Origin: Pseudomonas salomonii | GTDB taxonomy: Bacteria; Pseudomonadota; Gammaproteobacteria; Pseudomonadales; Pseudomonadaceae | Assembly: GCF_900107155.1 (NCBI RefSeq) | Contig: NZ_FNOX01000008.1 | Location: 329,260-393,259, forward strand | Direction: 5' to 3' | DNA length: 64,000 bases | Made by a program: the position numbers and the translations under genes | The notes under the pieces: generated by a model | What the model was told of the DNA's origin: nothing | Seen by the model: the letters and a program-made list of their open reading frames with translations, nothing else | Databases searched by the model: none | Part shown: positions 35,264-44,209 of the stretch, one piece after another | Layout: each line of letters starts with the position of its first letter | How positions within the stretch are numbered: the stretch's first letter is position 1

Positions 35264-37252
35264 ATGACTGCTGAAACACTGACTCCAGAAGACTCCATAT
35301 TGCCGCTGTCCCAGGCGTTGCTGCTGCCCAGGATCGCGATTGAAAGCACCACACCCGTGATTGACGGCGGTGAATTTGCAGTGAAGGCCGTGGTCGGCCA
35401 GCGCGTCAACGTCACCAGCAAGGTATTTGCCGACGGCCATGACAAGCTGGCCGTGCTGATCCGCTGGCGCCCGCTGCAGGACGAAAGCTGGCACAGCGTA
35501 GTGATGACCGATGTGGGCAACAATGGCTGGGAAGGCGCGTTCACCGTGGCCCAGCAGGGTCCGCACGAATACTGTATTGAAGCCTGGATCGATACCTTCG
35601 TAAGTTTCTGCTACGAGTTGCGCAAAAAACATGAGGCCGGGGTGCCGGTCAGCCTCGAACTGCAGGAGGGCCGCAGCCTGGTGTTGCAGGCCGCCGAGCG
35701 CAGCGACAATGAGCTGCGCGACCGCCTGATGCTGTTGCACCATGAACTGTCGGGCCTGCTGGAAACCGAGCAGGTCGCGCAGTTCCTGCACGAAGACAGT
35801 GCACATTTGATGACCCAGGCCGACCACCGTGCCTACTTGAGCGTCAGCACGGTCTACCCGATCGACGTGGAGCGCGAGGCCGCGCAATTTGCCAGTTGGT
35901 ACGAGCTGTTTCCGCGCTCGATCACCGACGATCCGGCCCGCCATGGCACCTTCAATGACGTGCATGCGCGGCTGTCGATGATCCATGACATGGGCTTTGA
36001 CGTGCTGTACTTTCCGCCGATCCATCCGATCGGCCGCAGCCATCGCAAGGGCAAGAATAACTCGCTGACCGCAGGCGCCGATGATCCCGGCAGCCCTTAT
36101 GCGATTGGCAGCGAGGAGGGCGGCCATGAAGCCATCCACCCGCAGCTGGGCAGCCGCGACGACTTCCGCCGGCTGGTCAAGGCCGCCGCCGAACATGGCC
36201 TGGAAATCGCCCTGGACTTTGCCATCCAGTGCTCCCAGGACCACCCGTGGCTCAAGCAGCACCCAGGCTGGTTCAACTGGCGCCCGGACGGCACGATCAA
36301 ATACGCCGAAAACCCGCCGAAGAAATACCAGGACATCGTTAACGTCGACTTCTACGCCGCCGACTCGATCCCGAGCCTGTGGACCGAATTGCGCGACATT
36401 GTTGTGGGTTGGGTCAAAGAGGGCGTGAAAACCTTTCGTGTGGATAACCCGCACACCAAGCCGCTGCCGTTTTGGCAATGGCTGATCAGTGACGTGCGCT
36501 CCAGGCACCCGGAGGTGATCTTCCTGGCCGAAGCCTTTACCACGCCGGCGATGATGGCGCGCTTGGGCAAGGTCGGTTATTCCCAGAGCTACACCTACTT
36601 CACCTGGCGTAACACCAAGGCCGAGTTGAGCGAGTACCTCACGCAGCTGAACGAATCGCCATGGCGCGAGTGCTACCGGCCGAATTTCTTTGTGAATACC
36701 CCGGACATCAACCCAGGGTTTCTGCACGAATCCGGGCGTCCGGGCTTTCTGATCCGCGCCGCGCTGGCCACCATGGGCTCGGGCCTGTGGGGCATGTATT
36801 CGGGGTTTGAACTGTGCGAGGCGGCGCCGGTGCCGGGCAAAGAGGAATACCTGGATTCGGAGAAATACGAGATCCGCCCTCGGGACTTCACGGCGCCCGG
36901 CAACATCATTGCCGAGATCGCCCAGCTCAACCGCATTCGTCGGCAGAACCCGGCGTTGCACACCCATCTGGGCTTGAAGCTCTACAACGCCTGGAACGAC
37001 AACATCCTGTACTTCGGCAAACGCAGTGACGATGGCAGCAACTTTATCCTGGTGGCGGTCAACCTTGACCCGTTTAACGCCCAAGAGGCCCATTTCGAAT
37101 TGCCACTGTGGGAGCTGGGCCTGCCGGACGACGCCCAGACACAAGGTGAAGATCTGATGAATGGCCATCGCTGGACCTGGTACGGCAAGAACCAATGGAT
37201 GCGCATCGAGCCGCAGATGCCATTCGGGATCTGGCGTATCACCGTCTCCTGA
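35264..37252 (+). CDS. glgE: Maltosyltransferase GlgE
   Basis: Alpha-1,4-glucan:maltose-1-phosphate maltosyltransferase, GH13_3, 662 residues, normal length. It adds maltosyl units from maltose-1-phosphate to alpha-glucan. An N-terminal beta domain (residues 20-120) is followed by the TIM barrel with the nucleophile Asp in FRVDNPHTK and the acid Glu in FLAEAFT. ATG at 35264 has GGGGAAG upstream and precedes MTAETLTPEDS; the longer open frame upstream overlaps the divergent proline-rich gene and is rejected. First gene of glgE-treS-glgB. Confidence 0.95.
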   Translation: MTAETLTPEDSILPLSQALLLPRIAIESTTPVIDGGEFAVKAVVGQRVNVTSKVFADGHDKLAVLIRWRPLQDESWHSVVMTDVGNNGWEGAFTVAQQGPHEYCIEAWIDTFVSFCYELRKKHEAGVPVSLELQEGRSLVLQAAERSDNELRDRLMLLHHELSGLLETEQVAQFLHEDSAHLMTQADHRAYLSVSTVYPIDVEREAAQFASWYELFPRSITDDPARHGTFNDVHARLSMIHDMGFDVLYFPPIHPIGRSHRKGKNNSLTAGADDPGSPYAIGSEEGGHEAIHPQLGSRDDFRRLVKAAAEHGLEIALDFAIQCSQDHPWLKQHPGWFNWRPDGTIKYAENPPKKYQDIVNVDFYAADSIPSLWTELRDIVVGWVKEGVKTFRVDNPHTKPLPFWQWLISDVRSRHPEVIFLAEAFTTPAMMARLGKVGYSQSYTYFTWRNTKAELSEYLTQLNESPWRECYRPNFFVNTPDINPGFLHESGRPGFLIRAALATMGSGLWGMYSGFELCEAAPVPGKEEYLDSEKYEIRPRDFTAPGNIIAEIAQLNRIRRQNPALHTHLGLKLYNAWNDNILYFGKRSDDGSNFILVAVNLDPFNAQEAHFELPLWELGLPDDAQTQGEDLMNGHRWTWYGKNQWMRIEPQMPFGIWRITVS

Positions 37253-37269
37253 TCGGACGAAGATCAAAA

Positions 37270-37358
37270 TGTGGGAGCGGGCTTGCTCGCGAAAGCGGAG
37301 TATCAGGCAATACATCTGTAACTGATCCACCGTATTCGCGAGCAAGCCCGCTCCCACA
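37270..37358. repeat. REPIN
   Basis: Inverted REP arms (TGTGGGAGCGGGCTTGCTCG at 37270-37289 and complement ending 37358) in the gap between glgE and treS. Confidence 0.92.
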
Positions 37359-37405
37359 CTGAAGGCGTCCAGACCCTAGATTTTTCAGTGTTCCAGGAGT
37401 TTCCA

Positions 37406-40400
37406 ATGGCGAAGAAACCCACCCCAGCCACTTTTATCAAAGACCCGCTCTGGTACAAGGACGCGGTGATCTATCAAGTTCACGTTAAATCCTATTTCGA
37501 CTCCAATAACGACGGTATCGGCGACTTTCCCGGCCTGATCGCCAAACTCGATTACATCGCCGATCTGGGCGTCAACACCATCTGGCTGCTGCCGTTCTAC
37601 CCGTCGCCACGTCGCGACGATGGCTATGACATCGCCGAATACCGGGGTGTGCACAGCGACTACGGGACCATGGCCGACGCCAGGCGCTTTATCAGCGAGG
37701 CACACAAGCGTGGCTTGCGGGTGATCACTGAACTGGTGATCAACCACACTTCCGACCAGCATCCCTGGTTCCAGCGGGCGCGCAAGGCCAAGCCGGGCTC
37801 GGCGGCGCGGGACTTCTACGTGTGGTCCGATGACGACCAGAAGTACGATGGCACCCGCATCATTTTCCTCGACACCGAAAAGTCCAACTGGACCTGGGAC
37901 CCGGTCGCCGGCCAGTACTTCTGGCACCGGTTCTACTCGCACCAGCCGGACCTCAACTTCGATAACCCGCAAGTGATGAAAGCCGTGCTGTCGGTGATGC
38001 GCTACTGGCTGGACATGGGCATCGATGGCCTGCGTCTGGACGCCATTCCCTACCTGATCGAACGCGATGGCACCAATAACGAGAACCTGCCGGAAACCCA
38101 CGGCGTGCTCAAGCAGATCCGCGCCGAGATCGACGCGCATTACCCCGACCGCATGCTGCTGGCCGAAGCCAACCAGTGGCCGGAAGATACCCAGCTGTAC
38201 TTCGGTGACAAAAAAGGCGACGACGGCGATGAATGCCATATGGCCTTCCACTTCCCGCTGATGCCGCGCATGTATATGGCGCTGGCCCAGGAAGATCGTT
38301 TCCCGATTACCGATATTTTGCGCCAGACCCCGGAGATCCCCGCTAACTGCCAATGGGCGATCTTCCTGCGCAACCATGATGAACTGACCCTGGAGATGGT
38401 CACCGACAAAGAGCGCGACTACCTGTGGAACTACTACGCCGCCGACCGCCGCGCGCGCATCAACCTGGGTATTCGTCGGCGCCTGGCACCGCTGATGGAG
38501 CGTGACCGTCGCCGCGTTGAATTGCTCAACAGCCTGTTGCTGTCGATGCCCGGCACCCCGACCTTGTACTACGGCGATGAAATCGGCATGGGCGACAATA
38601 TCTACCTGGGCGACCGCGACGGCGTGCGCACGCCGATGCAGTGGTCCATCGACCGTAACGGCGGCTTCTCGCGCGCCGACCCGGCCAGCCTGGTGCTGCC
38701 GCCGATCATGGACCCGCAATATGGCTACCTGTCGGTCAACGTCGAAACCCAGGCCCAGGACCCGCATTCACTGCTGAACTGGACCCGGCGCATGTTGGCG
38801 GTGCGTAAGCAGTCCAAGGCTTTTGGGCGTGGCAGCCTGAAAATGCTCTCGCCGAGCAACCGCCGCATCCTGGCGTATACCCGTGAGTTCACCGGCGACG
38901 ATGGCCGCACGGAAACCATCCTGTGCGTGGCCAACGTGTCGCGCAGCGCCCAGGCGGCCGAGTTGGACTTGTCCGCTTTCGCCGGCATGGTGCCAGTGGA
39001 GATGCTCGGCGGTAACGCGTTCCCGCCCATCGGCCAGCTGAATTTCCTGCTGACGTTGGCGCCGTACGGTTTCTATTGGTTTGTGCTGGCGGCCGAAAAC
39101 CAGATGCCGAGCTGGCATGTGGAGCCGGTGCAGAGCATGCCGGACTTCACCACGCTGGTGCTTAAACAACGCATGGAAGAGTTACTCGACGAGCCGTGCC
39201 GCACCACCCTTGAACACACCTCGCTGCCGGCATGGTTGCCCAAGCGGCGCTGGTTTGCCGGTAAAGACACGGCCATCGATCAGGTGCGGATTGCCTACGG
39301 CGTGCGGTTTGGCGACCCACAGCACCCAGTGCTGCTCAGCGAGGTCGAGGTGACCAGCGGCGGTCAGGTCAGTCGTTATCAATTGCCGTTCGGCTTTTTA
39401 GCCGAAGACCAGTTCACCAGTGCCTTGCCCCAGCAATTGGCGCTGGCCCGGGTACGCCGGGGGCGTCAGGTCGGTTTGGTGACCGACGCTTTCAGCCTGG
39501 AACACTTTATCCGCGCGGTGATCCAGGGCCTGCAGGCGGGCACGGTGTTGAACACCCACGAAGGTGATTTGCGTTTTGAAGCCACACCGCACTTGGCCGC
39601 ATTGCAACTGACGGATGAGGCGCAGGTGCGCTACCTGTCGGCCGAGCAATCCAACAGTTCGGTGGTGGTGGGCGAGAGCCTGGTGCTCAAGCTGATCCGC
39701 AAAGTCAGCGCCGGGGTGCACCCGGAGCTGGAAATGAGCGCTTACCTCACGGCCGCCGAATACCCGAATATTTCGCCGTTGCTGGGCTCGATGATTCGCC
39801 GCGATGGCGACGGCCAGGACAACCTGCTGATGATTGCCCAAGGCTACCTGAGCAACCAGGGCGACGCCTGGAGCTGGACTCAGAACAACCTGGAGCGCGC
39901 GATTCGCGACGAGCTGGCCCAGGCGATTTCCGAGCAGGAACAGCATTACAACGCCCTGGGCGAGTTGCAGGATTTTGCCGGTTTACTCGGCCAACGCCTG
40001 GGTGAAATGCACGCGGTACTGGCAGCGAAAACCACCAACAAGGACTTCAAGCCCGAGACCACCACGGCAAAGGACACCCAGGCCTGGGCCAAGGACGTCG
40101 GCGCGCAGATCGACCGCGCGCTGCAGTTGTTAAAACTTCATCAAAACCAGTTGAACCCCGCCGATCAGGCGCTGGTCAGTGAAATGCTGGGGCAGAAAAA
40201 AGCCCTTGCCAGCCGTGTCCAGGCCCTGGCGAAGGCCACGGCGGGCGGTTTGCGCATTCGCGTCCACGGTGACTTGCACCTGGGGCAGGTCCTGGTGGTC
40301 AAGGGCGATGCGTACTTGATCGACTTTGAAGGCGAGCCGGCGCGCCCGCTGCATGAACGGCGCGGCAAGCACAGCCCGTATAAAGATGTAAGTGGCGTGT

Positions 40401-40753
40401 TGCGCTCGTTTGATTACGCCGCCGCCATGGCCCTGAATGTGCAAGGCGTGGATCACTCGCCGCACGCGGATACCGCCCGCAAGCGTGTGACTGACCGTTA
40501 CCTGAGTGAGGCGCGCAGCGCATTTATCCAGGCTTATCATCAGGCTACGTCTACACTGGCGCATGACTGGCAGGATGCCAACGGCCAGGACGCAGCGCTG
40601 ACGTTGTTCAGTCTGGAGAAGGCCGCGTACGAAGTGGCTTACGAAGCAGAAAATCGCCCGACCTGGTTGCCGGTGCCCCTGCAAGGGCTGCACGGTTTGC
40701 TCAGCGGGCTGGTATCTCAAGCGAATAATGCACGCGGTGGGGAGACGTCATGA
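37406..40753 (+). CDS. treS: Trehalose synthase-maltokinase fusion (TreS-Mak)
   Basis: A 1115-residue bifunctional enzyme. Residues 1-540 are a GH13 trehalose synthase that interconverts trehalose and maltose: barrel start YKDAVIYQVHVKSYFDSN, nucleophile Asp in GLRLDAIPYL, acid Glu in LLAEANQWPE. About 590-1110 are a maltokinase with an aminoglycoside-phosphotransferase-like catalytic loop RVHGDLHLGQ and metal-binding LIDFEGEPARP, which makes maltose-1-phosphate for GlgE. ATG at 37406 is chosen because CAGGAG lies 8 bases upstream; the ATG at 37388 lacks an SD. Its stop overlaps the glgB start by an ATGA. Confidence 0.95.
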   Translation: MAKKPTPATFIKDPLWYKDAVIYQVHVKSYFDSNNDGIGDFPGLIAKLDYIADLGVNTIWLLPFYPSPRRDDGYDIAEYRGVHSDYGTMADARRFISEAHKRGLRVITELVINHTSDQHPWFQRARKAKPGSAARDFYVWSDDDQKYDGTRIIFLDTEKSNWTWDPVAGQYFWHRFYSHQPDLNFDNPQVMKAVLSVMRYWLDMGIDGLRLDAIPYLIERDGTNNENLPETHGVLKQIRAEIDAHYPDRMLLAEANQWPEDTQLYFGDKKGDDGDECHMAFHFPLMPRMYMALAQEDRFPITDILRQTPEIPANCQWAIFLRNHDELTLEMVTDKERDYLWNYYAADRRARINLGIRRRLAPLMERDRRRVELLNSLLLSMPGTPTLYYGDEIGMGDNIYLGDRDGVRTPMQWSIDRNGGFSRADPASLVLPPIMDPQYGYLSVNVETQAQDPHSLLNWTRRMLAVRKQSKAFGRGSLKMLSPSNRRILAYTREFTGDDGRTETILCVANVSRSAQAAELDLSAFAGMVPVEMLGGNAFPPIGQLNFLLTLAPYGFYWFVLAAENQMPSWHVEPVQSMPDFTTLVLKQRMEELLDEPCRTTLEHTSLPAWLPKRRWFAGKDTAIDQVRIAYGVRFGDPQHPVLLSEVEVTSGGQVSRYQLPFGFLAEDQFTSALPQQLALARVRRGRQVGLVTDAFSLEHFIRAVIQGLQAGTVLNTHEGDLRFEATPHLAALQLTDEAQVRYLSAEQSNSSVVVGESLVLKLIRKVSAGVHPELEMSAYLTAAEYPNISPLLGSMIRRDGDGQDNLLMIAQGYLSNQGDAWSWTQNNLERAIRDELAQAISEQEQHYNALGELQDFAGLLGQRLGEMHAVLAAKTTNKDFKPETTTAKDTQAWAKDVGAQIDRALQLLKLHQNQLNPADQALVSEMLGQKKALASRVQALAKATAGGLRIRVHGDLHLGQVLVVKGDAYLIDFEGEPARPLHERRGKHSPYKDVSGVLRSFDYAAAMALNVQGVDHSPHADTARKRVTDRYLSEARSAFIQAYHQATSTLAHDWQDANGQDAALTLFSLEKAAYEVAYEAENRPTWLPVPLQGLHGLLSGLVSQANNARGGETS

Positions 40754-42987
40754 ATTTTACACAGAGAGAACCGCTGCAAGCGAAGTTGACCGCCATGCCG
40801 GCGCCAAAAGATGTAGAGGCGCTGGTGCGCGCGGAACACCCGGACCCTTTTTCCATCCTGGGGCCGCACGATGACGAGCAGGGCGGGCAATTTATCCGCG
40901 CGTTTCTGCCCGAAGCCTTGAGTGTCCACGTGTTGGCCCGCGATAGCGGTGAAACCATCGGCAGCCTGGATGCGACCCAGGTGCCGGGTTTGTTTGTCGG
41001 GCATTTTTCCACGCGTCAGGGCTACCTGCTGAAGATCCAGTGGGCCGGCGGCGAACAGATCACCGAAGACCCTTACAGCTTCAGCCAATTGCTGCTGGGT
41101 GAAATGGACTTGTACCTGTTCGCCGAAGGCAATCACCGTGACCTCGGCAATTGCCTGGGCGCGCAGGTCACCAGCGTCGACGGCGTGCAGGGCGTGCGTT
41201 TTGCGGTGTGGGCGCCGAATGCGCGGCGCGTGTCGGTGGTGGGCGACTTCAATATCTGGGATGGGCGCCGTCATCCGATGCGCCTGCGGCATCCGTCTGG
41301 CGTGTGGGAAATTTTTATCCCGCGCCTGCAAGCGGGTGCAGCCTACAAGTACGAGATTCTCGGCGCCCATGGGATTCTGCCGCTCAAGGCCGACCCGATG
41401 GCACTCGCCACCCAGCTGCCGCCCGACACTGCCTCAAAAGTCGCCGCGCCGTTGCAGGTGGACTGGCAAGACCATGAATGGATGCAGGCGCGTGCCGACA
41501 AGCAAAAGGCCACGGCGCCGTTGTCGATCTATGAACTGCACGTCGGCTCCTGGCAGTGTGAACTGGACGAGGCTGGCGAAGTGTCGCGCCAATATGGTTG
41601 GCGCGAATTGGCCAAGCGCTTGATTCCCTATGTGCAGCAACTGGGCTTTACCCATATCGAGCTGATGCCGATTATGGAACATCCTTTCGGCGGCTCCTGG
41701 GGTTACCAGGCGCTGTCGCAGTTTGCGCCGAGCGCACGCTTTGGCTCGCCGGAAGACTTCGGATTTTTCGTCAATGCCCTGCACCAGGCCGACATCGGCG
41801 TAATTCTGGATTGGGTGCCGGCGCATTTTCCCACCGATACCCACGGCCTGGCCCAGTTCGACGGCACGGCTTTGTACGAATACGCCAACCCGCTGGAAGG
41901 TTTCCACCAGGACTGGGACACGCTGATCTACAACCTGGGCCGCACCGAAGTGCACGGCTTTATGCTGGCTTCGGCGTTGCATTGGCTCAAACACTTCCAC
42001 ATCGACGGTTTGCGTGTGGATGCGGTGGCCTCGATGCTGTATCGCGACTATTCGCGCAAAGCCGGGGAGTGGGTGCCCAACCGCCATGGCGGTCGCGAGA
42101 ACCTGGAGGCCATCGACTTCCTGCGCCATCTCAATGATGTGGTCGCGCTGGAAGCGCCGGGCGCACTGGTGATCGCCGAAGAGTCCACGGCCTGGCCGGG
42201 CGTCAGCCAGAGCACGCAGCAGGGCGGCCTGGGCTTCAACTACAAGTGGAACATGGGCTGGATGCACGATTCGCTGCATTACATCCAGCAAGACCCGGTG
42301 TACCGCGCTCATCATCACAATGAGCTGAGTTTCGGCCTGGTGTATGCGTGGTCCGAGCGGTTTATCCTGCCGATCTCCCACGACGAAGTGGTGCACGGCA
42401 AGCATTCACTGATCGACAAGATGCCGGGCGATCGTTGGCAAAAATTCGCCAACCTGCGCGCTTACCTGAGCTTCATGTGGATGCACCCCGGCAAGAAGCT
42501 GTTGTTTATGGGCTGCGAATTCGGCCAATGGCGCGAGTGGAACCACGACCAGCAGTTGGACTGGTACTTGCTGCAATACCCTGAACACCGCGGCGTGCAG
42601 AAACTGGTCGGCGACCTGAACCGCCTGTACCGCGAGGAGCCGGCGCTGCACGAGCAGGACGATGCGCCCCAAGGCTTCCAATGGTTGATTGGCGACGACG
42701 CAATCAACAGCGTTTATGCCTGGCTACGCTGGAGCAAGGACGGCAAGCCGGTGCTGGTGGTGGCCAACTTCACCCCCGTGCCGCGTGAGGGCTATGCGGT
42801 CGGTGTGCCGTTTGCCGGGCGCTGGAGCGAGGTGATCAACAGCGATGCCGATACCTATGCCGGCTCCAATTATGGCAATGGCGGCGAAGTGTTCACCCAG
42901 GAGGAGCCGCGCCATGGGCAACCGGTGTCACTGTCGCTGAACCTGCCGCCTTTGGGCGTGTTGATTCTGCGGCCGGAAGCGCTTTAA
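40750..42987 (+). CDS. glgB: Glycogen branching enzyme
   Basis: 1,4-alpha-glucan branching enzyme, GH13_9, 745 residues, with an N-terminal CBM48-like domain (AVWAPNARRVSVVGDFN), the barrel, nucleophile Asp in GLRVDAVASM and acid Glu in VIAEESTAWPG. It inserts alpha-1,6 branches in the glucan built by GlgE. The four-base overlap with treS implies translational coupling. Completes the GlgE pathway set. Confidence 0.96.
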   Translation: MNFTQREPLQAKLTAMPAPKDVEALVRAEHPDPFSILGPHDDEQGGQFIRAFLPEALSVHVLARDSGETIGSLDATQVPGLFVGHFSTRQGYLLKIQWAGGEQITEDPYSFSQLLLGEMDLYLFAEGNHRDLGNCLGAQVTSVDGVQGVRFAVWAPNARRVSVVGDFNIWDGRRHPMRLRHPSGVWEIFIPRLQAGAAYKYEILGAHGILPLKADPMALATQLPPDTASKVAAPLQVDWQDHEWMQARADKQKATAPLSIYELHVGSWQCELDEAGEVSRQYGWRELAKRLIPYVQQLGFTHIELMPIMEHPFGGSWGYQALSQFAPSARFGSPEDFGFFVNALHQADIGVILDWVPAHFPTDTHGLAQFDGTALYEYANPLEGFHQDWDTLIYNLGRTEVHGFMLASALHWLKHFHIDGLRVDAVASMLYRDYSRKAGEWVPNRHGGRENLEAIDFLRHLNDVVALEAPGALVIAEESTAWPGVSQSTQQGGLGFNYKWNMGWMHDSLHYIQQDPVYRAHHHNELSFGLVYAWSERFILPISHDEVVHGKHSLIDKMPGDRWQKFANLRAYLSFMWMHPGKKLLFMGCEFGQWREWNHDQQLDWYLLQYPEHRGVQKLVGDLNRLYREEPALHEQDDAPQGFQWLIGDDAINSVYAWLRWSKDGKPVLVVANFTPVPREGYAVGVPFAGRWSEVINSDADTYAGSNYGNGGEVFTQEEPRHGQPVSLSLNLPPLGVLILRPEAL

Positions 42988-43038
42988 GGGCTCTAGCGTG
43001 GTGGATTCTGTTGTCCGCGCTACTGGCAGGGTGCCACA

Positions 43039-44205
43039 ATGGCGCCTTTGTCGTGGCAGTCGAAGCGGGCGTATTTCATGAACGGCCTTGGGCGTGGGCA
43101 AGACCCGGATGAACTTATCGAACAGCAGGTGCGAACCGACCGGTTGCACCAGCTGTTTCGCCAATCGTTCTCGGCCATTTTCGGCAGCTACCTGGGCGCC
43201 GTCATGCTCTGCTGGCTGTGCTGGAGCCGGTTTGACCACGAGGTCATGCTGGTCTGGCTGGGGGTGCTGGCGGTGACCTCGCTGGTGCGGGTCAAGCTCT
43301 TCACCGACTGGTTTCGCTGCCCCGACAGCGAGCGCACGCCCGCGCGCTGGGAGCGCCGTTATTGGGTCACGCTGATGCTGTCAGCCGGCACCTGGGGCCT
43401 CGGCGCCCTGGCGGTGATGCCCCCGGATGATCGCGTCTCCCAGGTGCTGGTCATGCTGTTTACCGTGGGCATGTCGGTCAGCGCCGTGTCGTGTTATTCG
43501 GCTTATCGCTATATGACCCTGGGTTCCATGGCGCTGGTGCTGTTGCCGTGCACCCTGTGGTTGCTGTTCCAGCCGGCGCCGATGCAAGTCGGCGTGGCGA
43601 TTGCGGTACTGGTGTTTTCGACCTTTGTGGCCAGTGCCACACGCAAGCTCTCGGATGCGCTGGAAAAAGCCTTTCGCCTGACCCGGCAGATGGAGCGGGC
43701 CCACCATATCTCCACGCGCGCCGCCCAGACCGACGAGCTCACCGGGCTGATGAACCGTCGCGCGTTTTTCGAGCAGGCCCACCTGCTGTACGCGCAATGC
43801 CGGCACAACCAGCAGCCGCTGAGCGCGCTGATGCTGGACATGGACCACTTCAAGGACATCAACGACACCTACGGCCACCAGGCCGGTGACCAGGTGTTGC
43901 GCCAGATTGGCGGGGTAATCAGCGCCTCGTTTCGCCAGGCCGACGTTTATGGTCGACTCGGCGGTGAAGAATTCGCGGTGTTGCTGCCCAACACCTCGCT
44001 GGAAACCGCACAGGGCATCGCCGAGCAACTGGTCCAGGCGATTTCGGGGCTGAGTTCCGAGCCGGTAAAAGGCTTGACCGCCAGCCTCGGTGTGGCCACC
44101 ACCCGCAGCCTCGATCAGGACTTGCACAGCCTGATGAACAACGCCGACAAAGCGCTGTACCGCGCCAAAGCCATGGGCCGTAATCAGGTGGCCGTCGCGC
44201 AGTAG
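43039..44205 (+). CDS. Membrane diguanylate cyclase (GGDEF)
   Basis: A 388-residue protein with five or six N-terminal membrane helices (about residues 45-205) and a C-terminal GGDEF domain with the active motif GRLGGEEFAVLL and DELTGLMNRRAF start, so it probably makes cyclic-di-GMP. The upstream RxxD inhibitory site is not obvious. The ATG at 43039 has CAGGG seven bases before it; the ATG at 43078 (MNGLGRGQ) is an alternative start. Confidence 0.9.
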   Translation: MAPLSWQSKRAYFMNGLGRGQDPDELIEQQVRTDRLHQLFRQSFSAIFGSYLGAVMLCWLCWSRFDHEVMLVWLGVLAVTSLVRVKLFTDWFRCPDSERTPARWERRYWVTLMLSAGTWGLGALAVMPPDDRVSQVLVMLFTVGMSVSAVSCYSAYRYMTLGSMALVLLPCTLWLLFQPAPMQVGVAIAVLVFSTFVASATRKLSDALEKAFRLTRQMERAHHISTRAAQTDELTGLMNRRAFFEQAHLLYAQCRHNQQPLSALMLDMDHFKDINDTYGHQAGDQVLRQIGGVISASFRQADVYGRLGGEEFAVLLPNTSLETAQGIAEQLVQAISGLSSEPVKGLTASLGVATTRSLDQDLHSLMNNADKALYRAKAMGRNQVAVAQ

Positions 44206-44209
44206 CGCG

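Noticed and set aside
35222..37357. 711-codon minus-strand frame opposite glgE
   Set aside because: Antisense artefact; glgE is certain and the mirror protein has no recognisable fold.
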